In this document: piece after piece, positions 28,164 through 39,385 of the stretch
How positions within the stretch are numbered: the first letter of the stretch is position 1
Layout: each line of letters begins with the position of its first letter
NCBI RefSeq assembly: GCF_900094925.1
Contig: NZ_FMAY01000002.1
Location: forward strand, 567,131-631,130
Reading direction: 5' to 3'
DNA from: Kosakonia oryzendophytica
GTDB lineage: Bacteria; Pseudomonadota; Gammaproteobacteria; Enterobacterales; Enterobacteriaceae
Length of the DNA stretch: 64,000 nucleotides
Translations under genes and position numbers: made by a program
The notes under the pieces: generated by a model
Told to the model about the DNA's origin: nothing
Database searches by the model: none
What the model saw: the letters and a program-made list of their open reading frames with translations, nothing else

Positions 28164-28988
28164 TTAATCGATGGTGCGCAGGAGTTCGTTGATACCCACT
28201 TTGCCACGCGTTTTCGCATCGACTTTTTTCACGATAACAGCACAGTAGAGGCTGTATTTGCCATCTTTGGATGGCAGATTGCCGGAAACCACAACGGAAC
28301 CCGCCGGTACACGGCCGTAGTGAATTTCGCCGGTTTCGCGGTCATAAATACGGGTGCTCTGACCGATATACACGCCCATGGAGATAACCGACCCCTCTTC
28401 AACGATAACACCTTCCACCACTTCGGAACGCGCGCCGATAAAGCAGTTATCTTCAATGATAGTCGGGTTTGCCTGTAATGGCTCCAGTACGCCACCGATT
28501 CCCACGCCACCGGAGAGGTGAACGTTTTTACCAATCTGCGCACAGGACCCTACGGTTGCCCAGGTATCCACCATGGTGCCTTCATCGACATAGGCACCGA
28601 TATTAACGTACGACGGCATCAGTACAGTATTACGGGCGATAAACGCACCCTGACGAACCGCAGCCGGCGGCACGACACGGAAACCTTCTTTTTGGAAACG
28701 CGCTGCATCGTAGTCGGCGAATTTCATCGGCACTTTATCGAAGTAGCGGCTTTCTGCACCGTCGATAACCTGGTTATCGTTAATGCGGAAAGAGAGCAGA
28801 ACCGCTTTCTTCAGCCACTGGTGAGTGACCCATTGACCATCGATTTTTTCTGCGACGCGCAGGGCGCCGGAATCGAGCAGAGCAATAACCTGGTTGACCG
28901 CTTCACGGGTAACGGTATCCACATTGGCCGGGGTGATCTCTGCGCGACGCTCGAAAGCGGTTTCAATAACGTTCTGTAACTGCTGCAT
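28164..28988 (-). CDS. dapD: 2,3,4,5-tetrahydropyridine-2,6-dicarboxylate N-succinyltransferase
   Basis: Succinylates tetrahydrodipicolinate in the diaminopimelate/lysine pathway, which supplies both lysine and the cross-linking residue of peptidoglycan. The length is 274, as in E. coli. The central and C-terminal parts are a left-handed beta-helix of imperfect hexapeptide repeats ([52 protein letters not shown]). The start ATG at 28988 follows AAGAG. Its upstream neighbour is glnD, 33 bases away on the same strand, so read-through is possible. Confidence 0.97.
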   Translation of the reverse strand: MQQLQNVIETAFERRAEITPANVDTVTREAVNQVIALLDSGALRVAEKIDGQWVTHQWLKKAVLLSFRINDNQVIDGAESRYFDKVPMKFADYDAARFQKEGFRVVPPAAVRQGAFIARNTVLMPSYVNIGAYVDEGTMVDTWATVGSCAQIGKNVHLSGGVGIGGVLEPLQANPTIIEDNCFIGARSEVVEGVIVEEGSVISMGVYIGQSTRIYDRETGEIHYGRVPAGSVVVSGNLPSKDGKYSLYCAVIVKKVDAKTRGKVGINELLRTID

Positions 28989-29021
28989 TGTTAAGCTCTT
29001 TCCATCTGTGTAAAAAAATCA

Positions 29022-31697
29022 TCACCCTTTATCGTTTGGATTGAGGGCCTCTGTCAACCGTTGTTGCACCTCCTTTTGCAGCGCATTATTAAGGCCACGC
29101 CGGTCGGCGGTTGCGATTATAAATAAATCTTCTACTCGTTCACCAATTGTTGTAATTCTCGCCCCGTGCAACGAAATTCCAAGGTCGGCAAACACCTGGC
29201 CAACGCGTGCGAGCAAGCCGGGTTGATCGAGTGCAATCAATTCAAGGAAGGATTTTCTGTCGGTATGGGTCGGCAGGAAATTCACTTCCGTGTCGACGGT
29301 AAAGTGACGCAATTTGGCTGGCTGACGTCGTGGCTGTGGCGGTTGCCAGGTGTGTTGCGTGATAGCCTGCTCTAAACCAAAGCAGATGGCATCGTGACGA
29401 TCGGCGGAGAGCGGGCTGCCATCCGGTTCCAGCACAATAAAGGTATCCATTGCCATGCCGTCACGGGTGGTGAAGATCTGTGCGTCATGGACGCTGAGAT
29501 TACGTCTGTCGAGTTCGGCACATACTGCGGCAAAGAGGTAAGGTCTGTCGGGACTCCAGATAAAGATCTCTGTGCCGCCACGGGTTGCCTGAGGACTAAG
29601 CAGGATCAGCGGTTTGCTTAAATCATGCGCGAGCAGGTGCCGGGCATGCCATGCCAACTGGTTTGGGCTATGGCGCACAAAATAGTTGGCGCGGCAACGC
29701 GCCCAAATCTGATGCAACTGCTCCTCATCAATATTGTCCATACGCAGCAACGCCAGCGCTTGTAATTGATGATGACGCACCCGTTCACGCATATCCGGCG
29801 TGTTTTGCATGCCACGGCGTAGCTGTTTTTCAGTGGCGAAATAGAGTTCGCGCAACAGGCTCTGCTTCCAGCTGTTCCACAGGGTTTCGTTAGTGGCGCA
29901 AATATCCGCAACGGTCAGGCAGACCAGGAAGCGTAACCGGTTCTCCGTTTGCACCTCTTCAGCGAACTGCTTGATGACTTCCGGATCCTGAATATCACGG
30001 CGTTGGGCGGTTACCGACATCAGCAAGTGATGGCGGACCAGCCAGGCAACCAGTTGCGTTTCTCGGGAGTTCAAACCGTGCAACTCGGCAAATTTCAGCA
30101 CATCCTGTGCCCCCAGTACGGAGTGATCACCGCCGCGTCCTTTCGCGATGTCGTGGAACAGTGCGGCAATCAAAATCAGTTCCGGATGGGTCAGACGCGG
30201 CCATAGCTCTACGCATAAGGGATGCTTATTACGTGTCTCTTCTTTAGCGAAACTTTCCAGCTTCAATAACACGCGAATGGTGTGTTCATCGACCGTGTAA
30301 GCATGAAACAGGTCAAATTGCATCTGACCGACGATATGCGACCATTGCGGCATATAGGCCCACAATACGCTGTGGCGGTGCATCGGTAGCAGGCCGCGAC
30401 TGACGGCCCCCGGGTGGCGCAGCATACTGAGGAAAATAGAGCGCGCTTCGGCGATGTAGCATAACGGTTGTGTCAGATGGCGACGGGCGTGTCGCAGATG
30501 ACGCAGGGTAGTGGAGTAGATGCCGGTAATCGTGCTGTTGCGCACCATGATATAAAACATCCGCAAAATCGCCTGCGGCTCGCGAATAAATAATGTCTCA
30601 TCGCGCAGATCAATCAGTGTGCCGCGTAGCTGGAACTCATCATCGATCGGACGCGGCTTTTCATCAGCCGTGAGCGCCAGTATCGCTTCATCGAAGAGCT
30701 GGAGTAGCATCTGATTCAGTTCCGTGACACGACGTGTAACCCGGAAGAAATCTTTCATCATATGCTCAACCGGCTGGTTGCCTTCGCCGACATAGTTCAG
30801 CCGCTGGGCGACGCTTAGCTGGCGATCAAAAAGCAAGCGATTATCGTAGCGGTTCAGTTCCAGGTGCAGGGCGAAACGGATGCGCCACAGCAGATGCAGA
30901 CACTCGTTCAGTTCATTACGCTCAGCTTCGGTGAGGAAGCCGAAGCCGACCATTTCATCGAGCGATGTTGCGCCAAAGTGGCGACGAGCCACCCATTGCA
31001 GCGTGTGAATATCGCGCAGGCCGCCGGGGCTGCTTTTAATGTCCGGCTCAAGGTTGTAGCTGGTGCCGTGGTAACGCTGATGACGCTCATTTTGTTCGGC
31101 CACTTTCGCCGGGAAAAACGTTTCCGAAGGCCAGAAATTGTCGCTGAAAATATGCTTTTGCAGCTCAAGAAACAGCGCCACATCGCCAATCAACAGACGT
31201 GACTCAATGAGATTCGTGGCGACGGTTAAATCCGACAGCCCCTCCTGTAGGCATTCATCCAGCGTGCGCACGCTGTGACCTACTTCCAGTTTTACGTCCC
31301 AGAGAAGTGTTAGCAGTTCGCCAATCTTTTGCGCCTGCTCATCGGGCAGTTTGTGGCGACTGAGGATCAGCAGATCGATATCAGACAAGGGGTGCAGTTC
31401 ACCGCGACCATAGCCGCCAACCGCCACCAGCGCGACGTCGTTGATATTGCCAAAACCGTACTCCAGCCACAGGCGTTGCAGCAGCTGATCGATAAATTCG
31501 GTACGTGCTTCAATCAATTGCTCGGCGGAAATACCGGCATCAAATACATGCCCCAGCCACCGCTGGAAGGCGTCGATATGGGCTTTGATCCCCGCACATT
31601 GCAGCGCGTCCTGGGGCCAGACGCCAGGATACTCAGGCTGGCCGGGAAGGGTGGGTTTGACGGTGTTGACGAATTGTTCTGACAAGGTATTGCTCAT
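29022..31697 (-). CDS. glnD: Bifunctional uridylyltransferase/uridylyl-removing enzyme GlnD
   Basis: Senses glutamine and adds or removes UMP on PII proteins (GlnB, GlnK), the top of the nitrogen-control cascade. Domains in order: nucleotidyltransferase with [16 protein letters not shown] (about residue 80-110), a helical linker, an HD domain with [14 protein letters not shown] (about 510) for UMP removal, and two ACT domains at the C-terminus (from about 710 and 818) that bind glutamine. The start was placed at MSNTLSEQF, giving 891 residues (E. coli 890); the longer frame begins with a hydrophobic stretch foreign to the family. Lies between map and dapD. Confidence 0.96.
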   Translation of the reverse strand: MSNTLSEQFVNTVKPTLPGQPEYPGVWPQDALQCAGIKAHIDAFQRWLGHVFDAGISAEQLIEARTEFIDQLLQRLWLEYGFGNINDVALVAVGGYGRGELHPLSDIDLLILSRHKLPDEQAQKIGELLTLLWDVKLEVGHSVRTLDECLQEGLSDLTVATNLIESRLLIGDVALFLELQKHIFSDNFWPSETFFPAKVAEQNERHQRYHGTSYNLEPDIKSSPGGLRDIHTLQWVARRHFGATSLDEMVGFGFLTEAERNELNECLHLLWRIRFALHLELNRYDNRLLFDRQLSVAQRLNYVGEGNQPVEHMMKDFFRVTRRVTELNQMLLQLFDEAILALTADEKPRPIDDEFQLRGTLIDLRDETLFIREPQAILRMFYIMVRNSTITGIYSTTLRHLRHARRHLTQPLCYIAEARSIFLSMLRHPGAVSRGLLPMHRHSVLWAYMPQWSHIVGQMQFDLFHAYTVDEHTIRVLLKLESFAKEETRNKHPLCVELWPRLTHPELILIAALFHDIAKGRGGDHSVLGAQDVLKFAELHGLNSRETQLVAWLVRHHLLMSVTAQRRDIQDPEVIKQFAEEVQTENRLRFLVCLTVADICATNETLWNSWKQSLLRELYFATEKQLRRGMQNTPDMRERVRHHQLQALALLRMDNIDEEQLHQIWARCRANYFVRHSPNQLAWHARHLLAHDLSKPLILLSPQATRGGTEIFIWSPDRPYLFAAVCAELDRRNLSVHDAQIFTTRDGMAMDTFIVLEPDGSPLSADRHDAICFGLEQAITQHTWQPPQPRRQPAKLRHFTVDTEVNFLPTHTDRKSFLELIALDQPGLLARVGQVFADLGISLHGARITTIGERVEDLFIIATADRRGLNNALQKEVQQRLTEALNPNDKG

Positions 31698-31800
31698 TAT
31701 TAGCCACCCGTGTGGAGTGAGGATCACTAACAAAACAAAGTAAAAGAGATAGTCAGAAATGAAAAGTCGTTTATGCGTATGACGAAGAGGTTGGCAGGGC

Positions 31801-31827
31801 AAAAAAAACGACCCGCAGAGCGGGCCG
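31801..31827 (-). terminator. Terminator after map
   Basis: On the minus strand CGGCCCGC (31827-31820) pairs with GCGGGTCG (31816-31809) around a 3-base loop, followed by eight T residues. It lies 25 bases after the map stop and about 100 bases ahead of glnD, so glnD probably has its own promoter in the remaining gap. Confidence 0.9.
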
Positions 31828-31851
31828 TAGACAAGAGCGTAACGGCGGAGA

Positions 31852-32643
31852 TTAAGCGGCCGTCAGTACCGCGTCGATGGAGTCATCTTTGCGCAGGGTC
31901 AGGATCTCACAACCCGTTTCTGTCACCACGATCGTGTGCTCATATTGCGCCGACAGGCTGCGATCTTTGGTTTTCACCGTCCAGCCATCTTTCATGGTGC
32001 GAATGCGGTAATCACCGGCGTTGACCATCGGTTCTACGGTAAAGGTCATACCGGCCTGTAACACAACGCCGCCGTCATCTGCATCATAGTGCAGCACCTG
32101 CGGTTCTTCGTGGAAACCACGACCAATGCCGTGTCCGCAGTATTCGCGCACCACGGAGAACCCTTGCGCTTCTACGTATTTCTGAATAGCCGCGCCAAGG
32201 GTACGCAGACGGATGCCCGGCTTCACCATGCGCAGCGCCAGATAGAGGCTCTCCTGGGTGACGTGGCACAGGCGTTCGCCAAGGATTGTTGGTTTGCCGA
32301 CGATAAACATTTTGGAGGTGTCGCCGTGATAGTCGTCTTTGATAACGGTCACGTCGATGTTGACGATATCACCATCCTTCAGCAGTTTTTCGTCATCCGG
32401 AATACCGTGACATACCACTTCATTAATAGAGATACAGACGGATTTCGGGAAGCCGTGGTAACCGAGGCAAGCGGAGATCGCGTGTTGCTCATTGACGATG
32501 TAGTCATTGCAGATGCGATCCAGTTCGCCGGTGCTGACGCCCGGTTTAACATACGGTTCGAGCATTTCCAGCACTTCGGCGGCCAGACGACCGGCAATGC
32601 GCATTTTTTCGATTTCTTCAGGAGTTTTAATTGAGATAGCCAT
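31852..32643 (-). CDS. map: Methionine aminopeptidase, type I
   Basis: Removes the initiator methionine from new proteins at the ribosome exit. The pita-bread fold metal ligands are visible: two aspartates in [20 protein letters not shown] (about 97 and 108), the histidine of [12 protein letters not shown] (about 171), and glutamates in FTVEPMV (about 204) and QYEHTIVV (about 235). The length is 263 (E. coli 264) with a divergent last ten residues. The start ATG is at 32643. Divergent from rpsB across the largest gap of the window. Confidence 0.97.
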   Translation of the reverse strand: MAISIKTPEEIEKMRIAGRLAAEVLEMLEPYVKPGVSTGELDRICNDYIVNEQHAISACLGYHGFPKSVCISINEVVCHGIPDDEKLLKDGDIVNIDVTVIKDDYHGDTSKMFIVGKPTILGERLCHVTQESLYLALRMVKPGIRLRTLGAAIQKYVEAQGFSVVREYCGHGIGRGFHEEPQVLHYDADDGGVVLQAGMTFTVEPMVNAGDYRIRTMKDGWTVKTKDRSLSAQYEHTIVVTETGCEILTLRKDDSIDAVLTAA

Positions 32644-32764
32644 GGAGTGCGTCCATCAGTGTCGAATTTTTCGACTATACCAGGATAAGTGTTGTTCATG
32701 GTAACAGTCGGGCAAGCTTTGTGCCAAATTGAGAATCATTAACAGCACACCGCGTCAACAACTA

Positions 32765-33678
<914 letters not shown>

Positions 33679-33730
33679 TAAGGCACGCTCTCTGAGCCCC
33701 TTATTGAGCAGGTAGTACCGAGTTTGGTTA

Positions 33731-33756
33731 GGGGGCCTGTTTATGGCCCCCTTTTT
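33731..33756 (+). terminator. Attenuating terminator between rpsB and tsf
   Basis: GGGGGCC (33731-33737) pairs with GGCCCCC (33745-33751), followed by TTTTT. A second, shorter hairpin (33767-33793) follows, just ahead of the tsf ribosome-binding site. In E. coli a similar site gives partial termination, so that tsf is made at a lower level than rpsB. Confidence 0.85.
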
Positions 33757-33818
33757 CACTTTTAAGCCTGTTTGGTTCCCCGAACCAGGCAGGTCATATC
33801 TCTCCCGAGGATTAAAGA

Positions 33819-34670
33819 ATGGCTGAAATTACCGCATCCCTGGTAAAAGAGCTGCGTGAACGTACTGGCGCAGGCATGATGGATTGCAAAAAGGCTCTGA
33901 CTGAAGCGAACGGCGACATCGAGCTGGCAATCGAAAACATGCGTAAATCCGGTGCTATCAAAGCAGCGAAAAAAGCAGGCAACGTTGCTGCTGACGGCGT
34001 GATCATCACTAAGATCGACGGCACCTACGGTATCATTCTGGAAGTAAACTGCCAGACTGACTTCGTGGCGAAAGATGGTGGTTTCCAGGCATTTGCAAAC
34101 AAAGTGCTGGATGCTGCTGTTGCTGGCAAAATCACTGACGTTGAAGTTCTGAAAGCTCAGTTCGAAGAAGAGCGTGTTGCACTGGTTGCTAAAATCGGTG
34201 AGAACATCAACATCCGTCGCGTTGCTTCCCTGGAAGGCGAAGTTCTGGGTTCTTACCAGCACGGTGCGCGTATCGGTGTTCTGATTGCAGCTAAAGGCGC
34301 GGATCAGGAGCTGGTTAAACAGCTGGCTATGCACGTTGCTGCAAGCAAACCGGAATTCGTTAAACCGGAAGACGTGTCTGCTGAAGTGGTAGAAAAAGAG
34401 TACCAGGTTCAGCTGGACATCGCCATGCAGTCTGGCAAACCGAAAGAAATCGCAGAGAAAATGGTTGAAGGCCGCATGAAGAAATTCACCGGCGAAGTTT
34501 CTCTGACCGGCCAGCCTTTCGTTATGGATCCGAGCAAAACTGTGGGTCAGCTGCTGAAAGAGCACAATGCTGACGTAACAGGCTTCATCCGCTTCGAAGT
34601 GGGTGAAGGCATCGAGAAAGTTGAGACTGACTTCGCAGCAGAAGTTGCTGCAATGTCCAAGCAGTCTTAA
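33819..34670 (+). CDS. tsf: Translation elongation factor Ts
   Basis: Guanine-nucleotide exchange factor that recharges EF-Tu with GTP. The length is 283, as in E. coli. The N-terminal UBA-like domain carries the signature [16 protein letters not shown] (residues about 10-25). The EF-Tu contact motif TDFVAKD lies near 80, and the core domain with a coiled-coil insertion lies near 180-230. Codon use is as biased as in rpsB. The start ATG follows GAGGATT. A terminator follows directly. Confidence 0.99.
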   Translation: MAEITASLVKELRERTGAGMMDCKKALTEANGDIELAIENMRKSGAIKAAKKAGNVAADGVIITKIDGTYGIILEVNCQTDFVAKDGGFQAFANKVLDAAVAGKITDVEVLKAQFEEERVALVAKIGENINIRRVASLEGEVLGSYQHGARIGVLIAAKGADQELVKQLAMHVAASKPEFVKPEDVSAEVVEKEYQVQLDIAMQSGKPKEIAEKMVEGRMKKFTGEVSLTGQPFVMDPSKTVGQLLKEHNADVTGFIRFEVGEGIEKVETDFAAEVAAMSKQS

Positions 34671-34682
34671 TCACTAAAAAGG

Positions 34683-34707
34683 AGCCGCCTTAGGGCGGCT
34701 TCTTTTT
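34683..34707 (+). terminator. Terminator after tsf
   Basis: AGCCGCC (34683-34689) pairs with GGCGGCT (34694-34700), 4-base loop, then TCTTTTT. It begins 13 bases after the tsf stop and closes the rpsB-tsf operon. Confidence 0.93.
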
Positions 34708-34816
34708 ATGCCCTTCATCTGAAAATCAGCCAACACGCTAGTGTTTGCGCTGACAGGCGACGTATCATAGCGCCAGTATTAATCCGTCCAATTGTTGACA
34801 GTCTCAGGAAAGAAAC

Positions 34817-35542
34817 ATGGCTACCAATGCAAAACCCGTCTACAAACGCATTCTGCTTAAGCTGAGCGGCGAAGCGCTCCAGGGATCCGAAGGCTTCGGT
34901 ATTGACGCAAGCATTCTTGACCGTATGGCGCAGGAAATTAAAGAGCTGGTTGAACTGGGAGTTCAGGTTGGCGTGGTGATTGGTGGCGGTAACCTGTTCC
35001 GCGGCGCGGGACTGGCAAAAGCAGGCATGAACCGTGTTGTGGGCGATCACATGGGTATGCTGGCAACGGTGATGAACGGCCTTGCGATGCGTGATGCGCT
35101 GCATCGTGCCTATGTAAACGCACGTCTGATGTCCGCGTTTCCGTTGAATGGTGTCTGTGACAATTACAGCTGGGCGGAGGCTATCAGCCTGTTGCGCAAT
35201 AACCGCGTCGTGATTTTCAGCGCCGGTACCGGTAACCCGTTCTTCACCACCGATTCCGCAGCTTGCCTGCGCGGTATCGAAATCGAAGCCGATGTTGTGC
35301 TGAAAGCAACTAAAGTAGACGGCGTGTTTACTGCCGATCCGGTGACCGATCCGACTGCAACGCTGTGTGAACAACTGAGTTACACCGAAGTGCTGGATAA
35401 AGAACTGAAAGTGATGGATCTGGCGGCCTTTACGCTGGCCCGCGATCATAAACTGCCGATTCGCGTGTTCAATATGAACAAACCCGGCGCGCTGCGTCGC
35501 GTGGTAATGGGCGAAAAAGAAGGCACATTGATTACGGAATAA
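34817..35542 (+). CDS. pyrH: UMP kinase
   Basis: Phosphorylates UMP to UDP. It is a hexameric amino-acid-kinase-fold enzyme specific to bacteria, activated by GTP and inhibited by UTP. The length is 241, as in E. coli. Phosphate-binding glycine-rich segments KLSGEALQG (about 16-24) and [11 protein letters not shown] (about 53-63) are visible, together with [14 protein letters not shown] near 138. The start ATG at 34817 follows AGGAAAG. Its product feeds nucleotide sugars for the envelope genes downstream. A 9-bp hairpin at 35599-35620 follows in the pyrH-frr gap, without a T run. Confidence 0.98.
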   Translation: MATNAKPVYKRILLKLSGEALQGSEGFGIDASILDRMAQEIKELVELGVQVGVVIGGGNLFRGAGLAKAGMNRVVGDHMGMLATVMNGLAMRDALHRAYVNARLMSAFPLNGVCDNYSWAEAISLLRNNRVVIFSAGTGNPFFTTDSAACLRGIEIEADVVLKATKVDGVFTADPVTDPTATLCEQLSYTEVLDKELKVMDLAAFTLARDHKLPIRVFNMNKPGALRRVVMGEKEGTLITE

Positions 35543-35707
35543 TTCCCGTAAGCAATAAATAAAGGTAAGATTCCGCTTTAATTTATTGAGCCGTTCTTTC
35601 TGGCATCTCACGATGCCAGAATGTTGAACAGGGCTATACTTAGCACACCCGCAACCAGGCGTGCCTGTGTATGGTCTGCCTGCGACAAGATTTCAAGGAT
35701 CCGTAAC

Positions 35708-36265
35708 GTGATTAGCGATATCAGAAAAGATGCTGAAGTGCGCATGGAAAAATGCGTAGAATCGTTCAAAACTCAAATCAGCAAAGTGCGCACTGGTCGC
35801 GCTTCCCCGAGCCTGCTGGATGGCATCGTTGTGGAATATTACGGTACGCCGACGCCGTTGCGCCAGTTGGCAAGCGTAACGGTGGAAGACTCCCGTACGC
35901 TGAAAATCAACGTGTTCGATCGCTCAATGAGCCCGGCCGTTGAAAAAGCCATCATGGCATCTGATTTGGGCCTGAACCCGAACTCCGCAGGGAGCGATAT
36001 CCGCGTTCCGCTGCCAGCGCTGACCGAAGAACGCCGTAAAGATCTGATCAAAGTTGTTCGCGGTGAAGCTGAACAAGCACGCGTTGCTGTACGTAACGTC
36101 CGTCGTGACGCGAACGATAAAGTGAAAGCTCTGCTGAAAGACAAAGAAATCAGTGAAGACGACGATCGCCGTTCACAGGATGACGTGCAGAAGCTGACCG
36201 ATGCTGCCATCAAGAAAGTGGATGCGGCGCTGGCGGATAAAGAAGCAGAGCTGATGCAGTTCTGA
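35708..36265 (+). CDS. frr: Ribosome recycling factor
   Basis: Splits the post-termination ribosome with EF-G. It mimics the shape of tRNA, with a three-helix bundle and a small beta domain. The length is 185 from the GTG at 35708 (reads [12 protein letters not shown]), preceded by AAGGAT, matching E. coli. The signature [19 protein letters not shown] lies near 38-56, and the conserved basic [19 protein letters not shown] near 95-113. A TATACT box at 35635-35640 could be the -10 of its own promoter, though no convincing -35 box is seen. Confidence 0.97.
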   Translation: MISDIRKDAEVRMEKCVESFKTQISKVRTGRASPSLLDGIVVEYYGTPTPLRQLASVTVEDSRTLKINVFDRSMSPAVEKAIMASDLGLNPNSAGSDIRVPLPALTEERRKDLIKVVRGEAEQARVAVRNVRRDANDKVKALLKDKEISEDDDRRSQDDVQKLTDAAIKKVDAALADKEAELMQF

Positions 36266-36282
36266 TTCTATAAAAACCGACT

Positions 36283-36336
36283 AAAACGCCGTACAGAGAG
36301 CCATTACAGTGGCTTTGCTGGCGGCGTTTTGCTTTT
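36283..36336 (+). terminator. Nested-stem terminator after frr
   Basis: AAAACGCC (36283-36290) pairs with GGCGTTTT (36323-36330), and within it AGCCA (36299-36303) pairs with TGGCT (36310-36314). GCTTTTT follows. It lies between the frr stop and the dxr start, only 27 bases from the latter. Confidence 0.75.
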
Positions 36337-36362
36337 TATTCTCGCAACGTTGTGAGCGTTTC

Positions 36363-37562
36363 ATGAAGCATTTAACTCTTCTGGGCTCAACGGGTTCTAT
36401 TGGTTGCAGCACGCTTGATGTGGTTCGCCACAATCCCGATCGTTTTTCCGTTACTGCGCTGGTGGCAGGCAAAAATGTTGCCCGTATGGTTGAACAGTGT
36501 CTGGAATTCACCCCACGTTTTGCTGTGATGGATGATGTACAGAGCGCGCAGCAGGTAAAAATCGCTTTGCAAGAAACCGGTTGCCGTACTGAGGTGCTGA
36601 GCGGTCAGCAGGCGGCTTGCGAAATGGCTGCACTGGGCGATGTCGATCAGGTCATGGCAGCCATTGTCGGTGCTGCCGGGTTGGTGCCAACGCTTGCTGC
36701 GATTCGCGCAGGCAAGACGGTATTGCTGGCGAATAAAGAGTCGCTGGTGACCTGTGGTCGCTTGTTTATGGAGGCAGTGAAGGAAAGCGGCGCGCGGCTG
36801 TTGCCGGTGGATAGCGAGCATAACGCTATTTTTCAGAGTTTACCGGAAACAATTCAGCAAAACCTGGGGTACGCTGATCTTGAGCAGAATGGCGTTTCGT
36901 CTATTCTGCTTACCGGGTCTGGTGGTCCATTTCGGGAGACGCCATTAGCGGATCTGGCGGCGATGACGCCGGATCAGGCATGTCGCCATCCTAACTGGTC
37001 AATGGGACGTAAAATTTCCGTTGATTCAGCCACTATGATGAATAAAGGTCTGGAATACATTGAAGCACGCTGGTTGTTTAATGCCTCTGCCCGCCAAATG
37101 GAAGTGCTGATCCATCCGCAATCGGTGATCCACTCCATGGTGCGTTACCAGGATGGCAGTGTTTTAGCGCAACTGGGTGAGCCGGATATGCGTACGCCTA
37201 TTGCACATACGATGGCCTGGCCTGATCGTGTGCCTTCGGGTGTGAATGCCCTCGATTTCTGCAAACTGAATTCGCTAAGTTTTGCTGCGCCCGATTATGA
37301 TCGTTATCCCTGCCTGAAGCTGGCCATTGATGCTTCAAGCGACGGACAGGCAGCGACAACCGCATTAAATGCAGCAAACGAGGTCACTGTTTCGGCATTC
37401 CTGGCGTCCGCGATTCGTTTCACGGATATAGCCGCTCTGAATCTGTCTGTTCTGGAGCAGTTGGATTTACGTGAACCGCAAAGTATCGACGATGTATTGT
37501 CTGTGGATGCCCAGGCTCGTGAAGTCGCACAAAGACAAGTGACGCGCTTCGCAAGCTGGTGA
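36363..37562 (+). CDS. dxr: 1-deoxy-D-xylulose 5-phosphate reductoisomerase
   Basis: Converts DXP to 2-C-methyl-D-erythritol 4-phosphate with NADPH, the committed step of the MEP isoprenoid pathway and the fosmidomycin target. The Rossmann motif GSTGSIG lies at residues about 8-14, LLANKESLV near 123, metal ligands in [11 protein letters not shown] near 150 and [13 protein letters not shown] near 230, and the mobile loop [10 protein letters not shown] near 208. The length is 399 from ATG 36363 (MKHLTLLG); an 18-residue upstream extension runs into the terminator and was rejected. Confidence 0.97.
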   Translation: MKHLTLLGSTGSIGCSTLDVVRHNPDRFSVTALVAGKNVARMVEQCLEFTPRFAVMDDVQSAQQVKIALQETGCRTEVLSGQQAACEMAALGDVDQVMAAIVGAAGLVPTLAAIRAGKTVLLANKESLVTCGRLFMEAVKESGARLLPVDSEHNAIFQSLPETIQQNLGYADLEQNGVSSILLTGSGGPFRETPLADLAAMTPDQACRHPNWSMGRKISVDSATMMNKGLEYIEARWLFNASARQMEVLIHPQSVIHSMVRYQDGSVLAQLGEPDMRTPIAHTMAWPDRVPSGVNALDFCKLNSLSFAAPDYDRYPCLKLAIDASSDGQAATTALNAANEVTVSAFLASAIRFTDIAALNLSVLEQLDLREPQSIDDVLSVDAQAREVAQRQVTRFASW

Positions 37563-37589
37563 TATTACAGCCATGAGTTACGGTGCTAT

Positions 37590-37618
37590 TTGTTAGCGTT
37601 CGGCTTCGGTGATATAGT
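37590..37618 (+). promoter_or_regulatory. Candidate promoter in the dxr-uppS gap
   Basis: TTGTTA (37590-37595), 17 bases, TATAGT (37613-37618): 4 and 5 matches to the sigma-70 boxes with ideal spacing. The expected start is near 37625, at the foot of a stem-loop that is followed by a terminator-like hairpin. Confidence 0.55.
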
Positions 37619-37661
37619 CTGCGCCACCCAATAGCCAGTTTGTCATATGGGTTGTTGGGTT

Positions 37662-37685
37662 AGCCGTGGTTTACACGGCTTTTTT
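37662..37685 (+). terminator. Terminator or attenuator ahead of uppS
   Basis: AGCCGTG (37662-37668) pairs with CACGGCT (37674-37680) around GTTTA, followed by TTTTT. It is about 60 bases ahead of uppS and only about 40 bases after the expected start of the promoter at 37590. It may end read-through from dxr, cut short a leader, or end a tiny RNA. Confidence 0.8.
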
Positions 37686-37745
37686 GCGTAAAGGCTTGTG
37701 TATTCCTGAGTACCGCTCAATCCTTTTCAGGGACTAAAACGCGTT

Positions 37746-38504
37746 ATGTTGTCTGCTAACCAACCGATAAGCGAAAGTTTGCCAACGCATGGCTGCCGCC
37801 ATGTAGCGATAATTATGGATGGCAATGGTCGCTGGGCGAAAAGACAAGGGAAGCTCCGGGCCTTTGGTCATCGGGCTGGAGCAAAGTCTGTTCGCCGCGC
37901 GGTATCTTATGCCGCCAATAATGGTATTGATGCGCTGACGCTTTATGCTTTTAGTAGCGAGAACTGGAACCGCCCGGCGCAGGAAGTCAGTGCGCTGATG
38001 GAGCTGTTTGTGTGGGCGCTGGATAGCGAAGTGAAAAGCTTGCATCGTCATAATGTGCGTTTACGTATCATTGGCGATACCAGTCGTTTTAATACGCGTT
38101 TGCAGGATCGAATCCGTAAAGCGGAAGCGTTAACCGCCCAGAACACCGGGCTGACGTTGAATGTCGCGGCGAATTATGGTGGTCGCTGGGATATTGTTCA
38201 GGGAGTCCGTCAGTTAGCAGTGCAAGTGCAGGAAGGGTTATTACGCCCGGATCAAATTGATGAAGAAACGCTGAATAAGCAAATCTGCATGCACGAACTG
38301 GCTCCCGTTGATTTAGTGATTAGGACTGGTGGGGAACATCGCATAAGTAATTTTTTACTTTGGCAAATTGCCTATGCCGAACTTTACTTTACTGATGTTC
38401 TTTGGCCCGATTTTGATGAACAAGACTTTGAAGGTGCGCTACATGCCTTTGCCAATCGAGAGCGTCGTTTCGGCGGCACCGAGCCTGGTGGCGACAAAGC
38501 CTGA
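37746..38504 (+). CDS. uppS: Undecaprenyl diphosphate synthase (cis-prenyltransferase)
   Basis: Extends farnesyl diphosphate with eight isopentenyl units to the C55 lipid that carries peptidoglycan, O-antigen and other precursors. The length is 252 (E. coli 253). The signature HVAIIMDGNGRWAKRQG with catalytic Asp25 lies at residues 19-35, and the second signature DLVIRTGGEHRISNFLLWQ near 190. Also called ispU. The start ATG lies at 37746. The stop is 12 bases ahead of cdsA, beginning a tight run of envelope genes. Confidence 0.97.
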   Translation: MLSANQPISESLPTHGCRHVAIIMDGNGRWAKRQGKLRAFGHRAGAKSVRRAVSYAANNGIDALTLYAFSSENWNRPAQEVSALMELFVWALDSEVKSLHRHNVRLRIIGDTSRFNTRLQDRIRKAEALTAQNTGLTLNVAANYGGRWDIVQGVRQLAVQVQEGLLRPDQIDEETLNKQICMHELAPVDLVIRTGGEHRISNFLLWQIAYAELYFTDVLWPDFDEQDFEGALHAFANRERRFGGTEPGGDKA

Positions 38505-38516
38505 TGGGGGTTGCTT

Positions 38517-39374
38517 TTGCTGAAGTATCGCCTGATTTCTGCTTTTGTATTAATACCAATTGTTATCGCAGCACTTTTTTTGTTGCCTCCGGTGGGGTTT
38601 GCTATCGTAACGCTCGCCGTTTGTATGCTCGCAGCGTGGGAATGGGGGCAATTAAGCGGCTTCACATCTCGTACTCAGCGGATCTGGCTGGCGGTATTAT
38701 GCGGGCTTCTGTTGGCGTTTATGCTGATTATGCTGCCGGAATATCATCACAATGTTCACCAACCCATGGTCGCGGTCTCATTGTGGGCTTCGCTGGTCTG
38801 GTGGCTGATTGCCTTGGTGCTGGTGCTGGGCTATCCGGCATCCGCTGCGTTGTGGCGTAAGTCAAAAGTTCTGCGTCTGATTTTTGGCGTACTGACGATT
38901 ATTCCTTTTTTCTGGGGTATGCTGGCGCTCCGGGTCTGGCACTACGATCAGAATCACTATGGCGGTGCACTGTGGCTGCTGTATGTCATGATCCTGGTGT
39001 GGGGTGCGGATTCAGGCGCGTATATGTTTGGTAAATTGTTTGGCAAACATAAGCTGGCCCCGAAAGTGTCTCCAGGTAAAACCTGGCAGGGTTTTCTGGG
39101 CGGGCTGCTGACCGCTGGCGTTATTTCATGGGGATATAGCGCCTGGGCGGATCTGGATGTTGCACCTTCAACACTTTTAATTTGTTCAGTGGTCGCGGCA
39201 CTGGCGTCAGTGCTGGGCGATTTAACGGAAAGTATGTTCAAACGTGAAGCTGGAATAAAAGATAGTGGTCATCTTATTCCGGGTCATGGCGGTATACTGG
39301 ATCGCATTGACAGCCTGACAGCGGCAGTGCCTGTATTTGCCTGTCTGTTACTGCTGGTTTTCAGGACGATTTAA
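38517..39374 (+). CDS. cdsA: Phosphatidate cytidylyltransferase (CDP-diglyceride synthase), TTG start
   Basis: Makes CDP-diacylglycerol from phosphatidic acid and CTP, the branch point for all phospholipids. It is an integral inner-membrane protein with about eight hydrophobic segments. The family signature lies at the C-terminus ([20 protein letters not shown], then ILDRIDS). I placed the start at TTG 38517 ([10 protein letters not shown]), because GGGGGT lies at good spacing upstream and the resulting 285 residues equal the E. coli length. Another in-frame TTG at 38511 would add two residues. A plus-one-frame reading from the ATG at 38504 is not coding. Followed 11 bases later by rseP. Confidence 0.94.
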   Translation: MLKYRLISAFVLIPIVIAALFLLPPVGFAIVTLAVCMLAAWEWGQLSGFTSRTQRIWLAVLCGLLLAFMLIMLPEYHHNVHQPMVAVSLWASLVWWLIALVLVLGYPASAALWRKSKVLRLIFGVLTIIPFFWGMLALRVWHYDQNHYGGALWLLYVMILVWGADSGAYMFGKLFGKHKLAPKVSPGKTWQGFLGGLLTAGVISWGYSAWADLDVAPSTLLICSVVAALASVLGDLTESMFKREAGIKDSGHLIPGHGGILDRIDSLTAAVPVFACLLLLVFRTI

Positions 39375-39385
39375 CGGAAGGTTTT

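Noticed and set aside
31698-31802. A 35-residue hydrophobic N-terminal extension of glnD
   Set aside because: GlnD is cytoplasmic and the family starts near MSNTLSEQ; the extension runs into the map terminator.
32725-32743. A 14/19 Fur-like match between map and rpsB
   Set aside because: No known iron link for either gene. It lies in an AT-rich gap and serves mainly to show how often such matches arise by chance.
34715-35611. A 298-residue frame opposite pyrH
   Set aside because: Shadow of pyrH: no plausible start signals, and it runs through the tsf-pyrH and pyrH-frr gaps without any conserved motif.
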